Shown: positions 39,781 through 40,995 of the stretch, piece after piece
Layout: each line of letters opens with the position of its first letter
Numbering within the stretch: position 1 is the first letter of the stretch
From: an uncultured Collinsella sp.
Lineage (GTDB): Bacteria; Actinomycetota; Coriobacteriia; Coriobacteriales; Coriobacteriaceae
Direction of reading: 5' to 3'
NCBI GenBank assembly: GCA_902494565.1
Contig: CABUTN010000014.1
Span: 1 to 40,995 of the forward strand
Length of the DNA: 40,995 nucleotides
Position numbers and translations under genes: made by a program
The notes under the pieces: generated by a model
What the model was told of the DNA's origin: nothing
Databases searched by the model: none
Seen by the model: only the letters and a program-made list of their open reading frames with translations

Positions 39781-40995
39781 ATGACCGATACTGCCGCAAC
39801 CCGCCCCTACGGCGTGCTGGGCCGCGTACTGGGCCACAGCTACACCCCGACCATCTACAAAGAGCTCGCGGGGCTCGACTACGTGCGATTTGAGCGCGAG
39901 CCCGAGGACCTTGCGGCCTTTATGACCGGCGACGAGTGGGAGGGCACCAACGTGACCATCCCCTACAAGCGCGCCGTCATGGACTACCTGGACGAACTGA
40001 GCCCGCTCGCCGAGCGCATGGGCAACGTCAACACCATCACGCGCCTGCCCGACGGCCGCCTGCGCGGCGACAATACTGACTATTTCGGTTTTCAGCGCCT
40101 GGTCGAGGAGCTGGGGGTTGAGGTTACCGGCAAGAAGGTTCTCGTGCTCGGAGCCACCGGCGGCGCCGGCACCACGGCAAGTGTGGTGCTGGGAGATCTG
40201 GGCGCCATCGTTGTGCCCGTGGGCCGCACGAGCGAGGTCAACTACGGCAACATCGCGCAGCAATCCGACGCCGCCCTGCTCGTCAACTGCACGCCTGCCG
40301 GCATGTTCCCCCACTGCCCCGATGCGCCCTGCACGCTCGAAGGACTTGACGTGCTCGAGGGCGTCATCGACATCGTTTACAACCCCGCCCGCACGGGCCT
40401 GATGCTCGAGGCCGAGCGCCGCGGCATCCCCTGCATCGGCGGCCTGCTGATGCTCGTGGCCCAAGCGGCACAGGCCGTCGAGCGCTATACCGGCCAGGTC
40501 ACCCCGCGCGAGCGCATCCTGGACGTAACGGAGCGCTTGTCACACCGCGAACAGAACATCGCCCTGATCGGCATGCCGGGTTCGGGCAAGACCCGCGTGG
40601 GCGAGCAGATCGCCCTGCTCACGGGTCGCGAGCACATCGACCTGGACCGCGCCCTCGAGGAACGCCTCGGCATGCCCTGCGCCGACTTTATCGTCGAGCG
40701 CGGCGAGGCAACCTTCCGCGAGCAGGAGACGGCGGCGCTGGCCGACATCTCCAAGCGCAGCGGCCTGGTGCTCTCAACCGGCGGCGGCATAGTCACGCGT
40801 GACGAGAACTATCCGCTGCTGCACCAGAACAGCCAAATCGTGATGCTCAGCCGCAAACTCGAAGAGCTCGCCCACAAGGGCCGCCCCATCACCGCCCGCG
40901 ACGGCATCGAAAAGCTGGCGGAACAGCGCATGCCGCGCTACCGCGCCTGGGCCGACTACATCATCGACTCACGCGACTGCGCCGCCAACACCGCC
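39781..40995 (+). CDS. Fused shikimate dehydrogenase - shikimate kinase (3' part cut by window edge)
   Basis: One reading frame is open from ATG 39781 to the window end (405 codons) and encodes two pathway enzymes. Residues 1 to about 255 are AroE: YGVLGRVLGHSYTPTIYKEL (H19-S20-Y21-T22), NVTIPYK with catalytic K63, GDNTDYFGF with D97-D100, and the NADP Rossmann loop VLVLGATGGAGTTASVVL. Residues from about 259 are AroK: ALIGMPGSGKTRVG (P-loop, K270), HIDLDRALEE, ATFREQETAAL and LSTGGGIVTR, then GRPITARDG (lid). The ATG immediately follows the pheA stop. The fusion puts two consecutive steps on one chain. The aroE active-site SxS-type motif reads SYT rather than SLS, a conservative change. Confidence 0.92.
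   Translation, partial: MTDTAATRPYGVLGRVLGHSYTPTIYKELAGLDYVRFEREPEDLAAFMTGDEWEGTNVTIPYKRAVMDYLDELSPLAERMGNVNTITRLPDGRLRGDNTDYFGFQRLVEELGVEVTGKKVLVLGATGGAGTTASVVLGDLGAIVVPVGRTSEVNYGNIAQQSDAALLVNCTPAGMFPHCPDAPCTLEGLDVLEGVIDIVYNPARTGLMLEAERRGIPCIGGLLMLVAQAAQAVERYTGQVTPRERILDVTERLSHREQNIALIGMPGSGKTRVGEQIALLTGREHIDLDRALEERLGMPCADFIVERGEATFREQETAALADISKRSGLVLSTGGGIVTRDENYPLLHQNSQIVMLSRKLEELAHKGRPITARDGIEKLAEQRMPRYRAWADYIIDSRDCAANTA

Overview
This 41 kb window is a gene-dense, high-GC chromosomal segment. I read it as a member of the Coriobacteriia (Actinomycetota), most like Collinsella. The reasons are the high GC with strong third-position bias, the many TTG and GTG starts behind good Shine-Dalgarno sequences, an actinobacterial-style rpsP-khpA-rimM-trmD block, and a complete mre/mrdA/rodA rod-shape cluster next to the TIGR03960/TIGR03936 pair. 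The genus is an inference; no rRNA is present to settle it. I see no prophage, CRISPR array or plasmid functions. The only mobile-type gene is one Y1-transposase-like (RAYT) gene with its repeats.

Layout. (1) 1-10.6 kb, minus strand: rpsP, khpA, rimM, trmD, lepB, glyQ, glyS, ppsR (PPDK regulator), ppdK, rplS and the start of rnhB. This is the familiar ribosome/tRNA-modification cluster with a glyQS-ppsR-ppdK block between trmD-lepB and rplS-rnhB. (2) 10.7-12.0 kb, plus: dinB. (3) 12.0-12.9 kb: a RAYT gene bracketed by two inverted REP-like palindromes. (4) 12.9-17.0 kb, minus: rplU, rpmA, terminator, obgE, nadD, yqeK, rsfS. (5) 17.0-26.6 kb, minus: mreB, mreC, mreD, mrdA, rodA, an unassigned DUF697-like gene, then TIGR03960 and TIGR03936. 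(6) 26.7-32.8 kb, minus: a cyclophilin with a TPR membrane protein, a zinc-ribbon membrane protein, a P-type ATPase and tRNA-Arg(CCG). (7) 32.9-41.0 kb, plus: an aromatic amino acid operon, aroF-tyrA-aroB-aroA-aroC-[REPIN]-pheA-aroE::aroK. It encodes nearly the whole route from PEP and erythrose-4-phosphate to prephenate-derived Phe and Tyr. Only 3-dehydroquinate dehydratase is not seen, and the last ORF runs off the window.

The two most interesting signals are non-coding. First, a REP/REPIN family with the core TTCTRGGACGGGGAT flanks the RAYT gene and also forms a full inverted pair inside the aro operon, between aroC and pheA. Second, a compact attenuator-like leader lies before aroF. A short ORF starts about where transcription should start. 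Its Tyr codon directly abuts a 9-bp hairpin followed by a U-run, and its stop codon overlaps the aroF ribosome binding site. This suggests Tyr-responsive ribosome-mediated attenuation of the operon.
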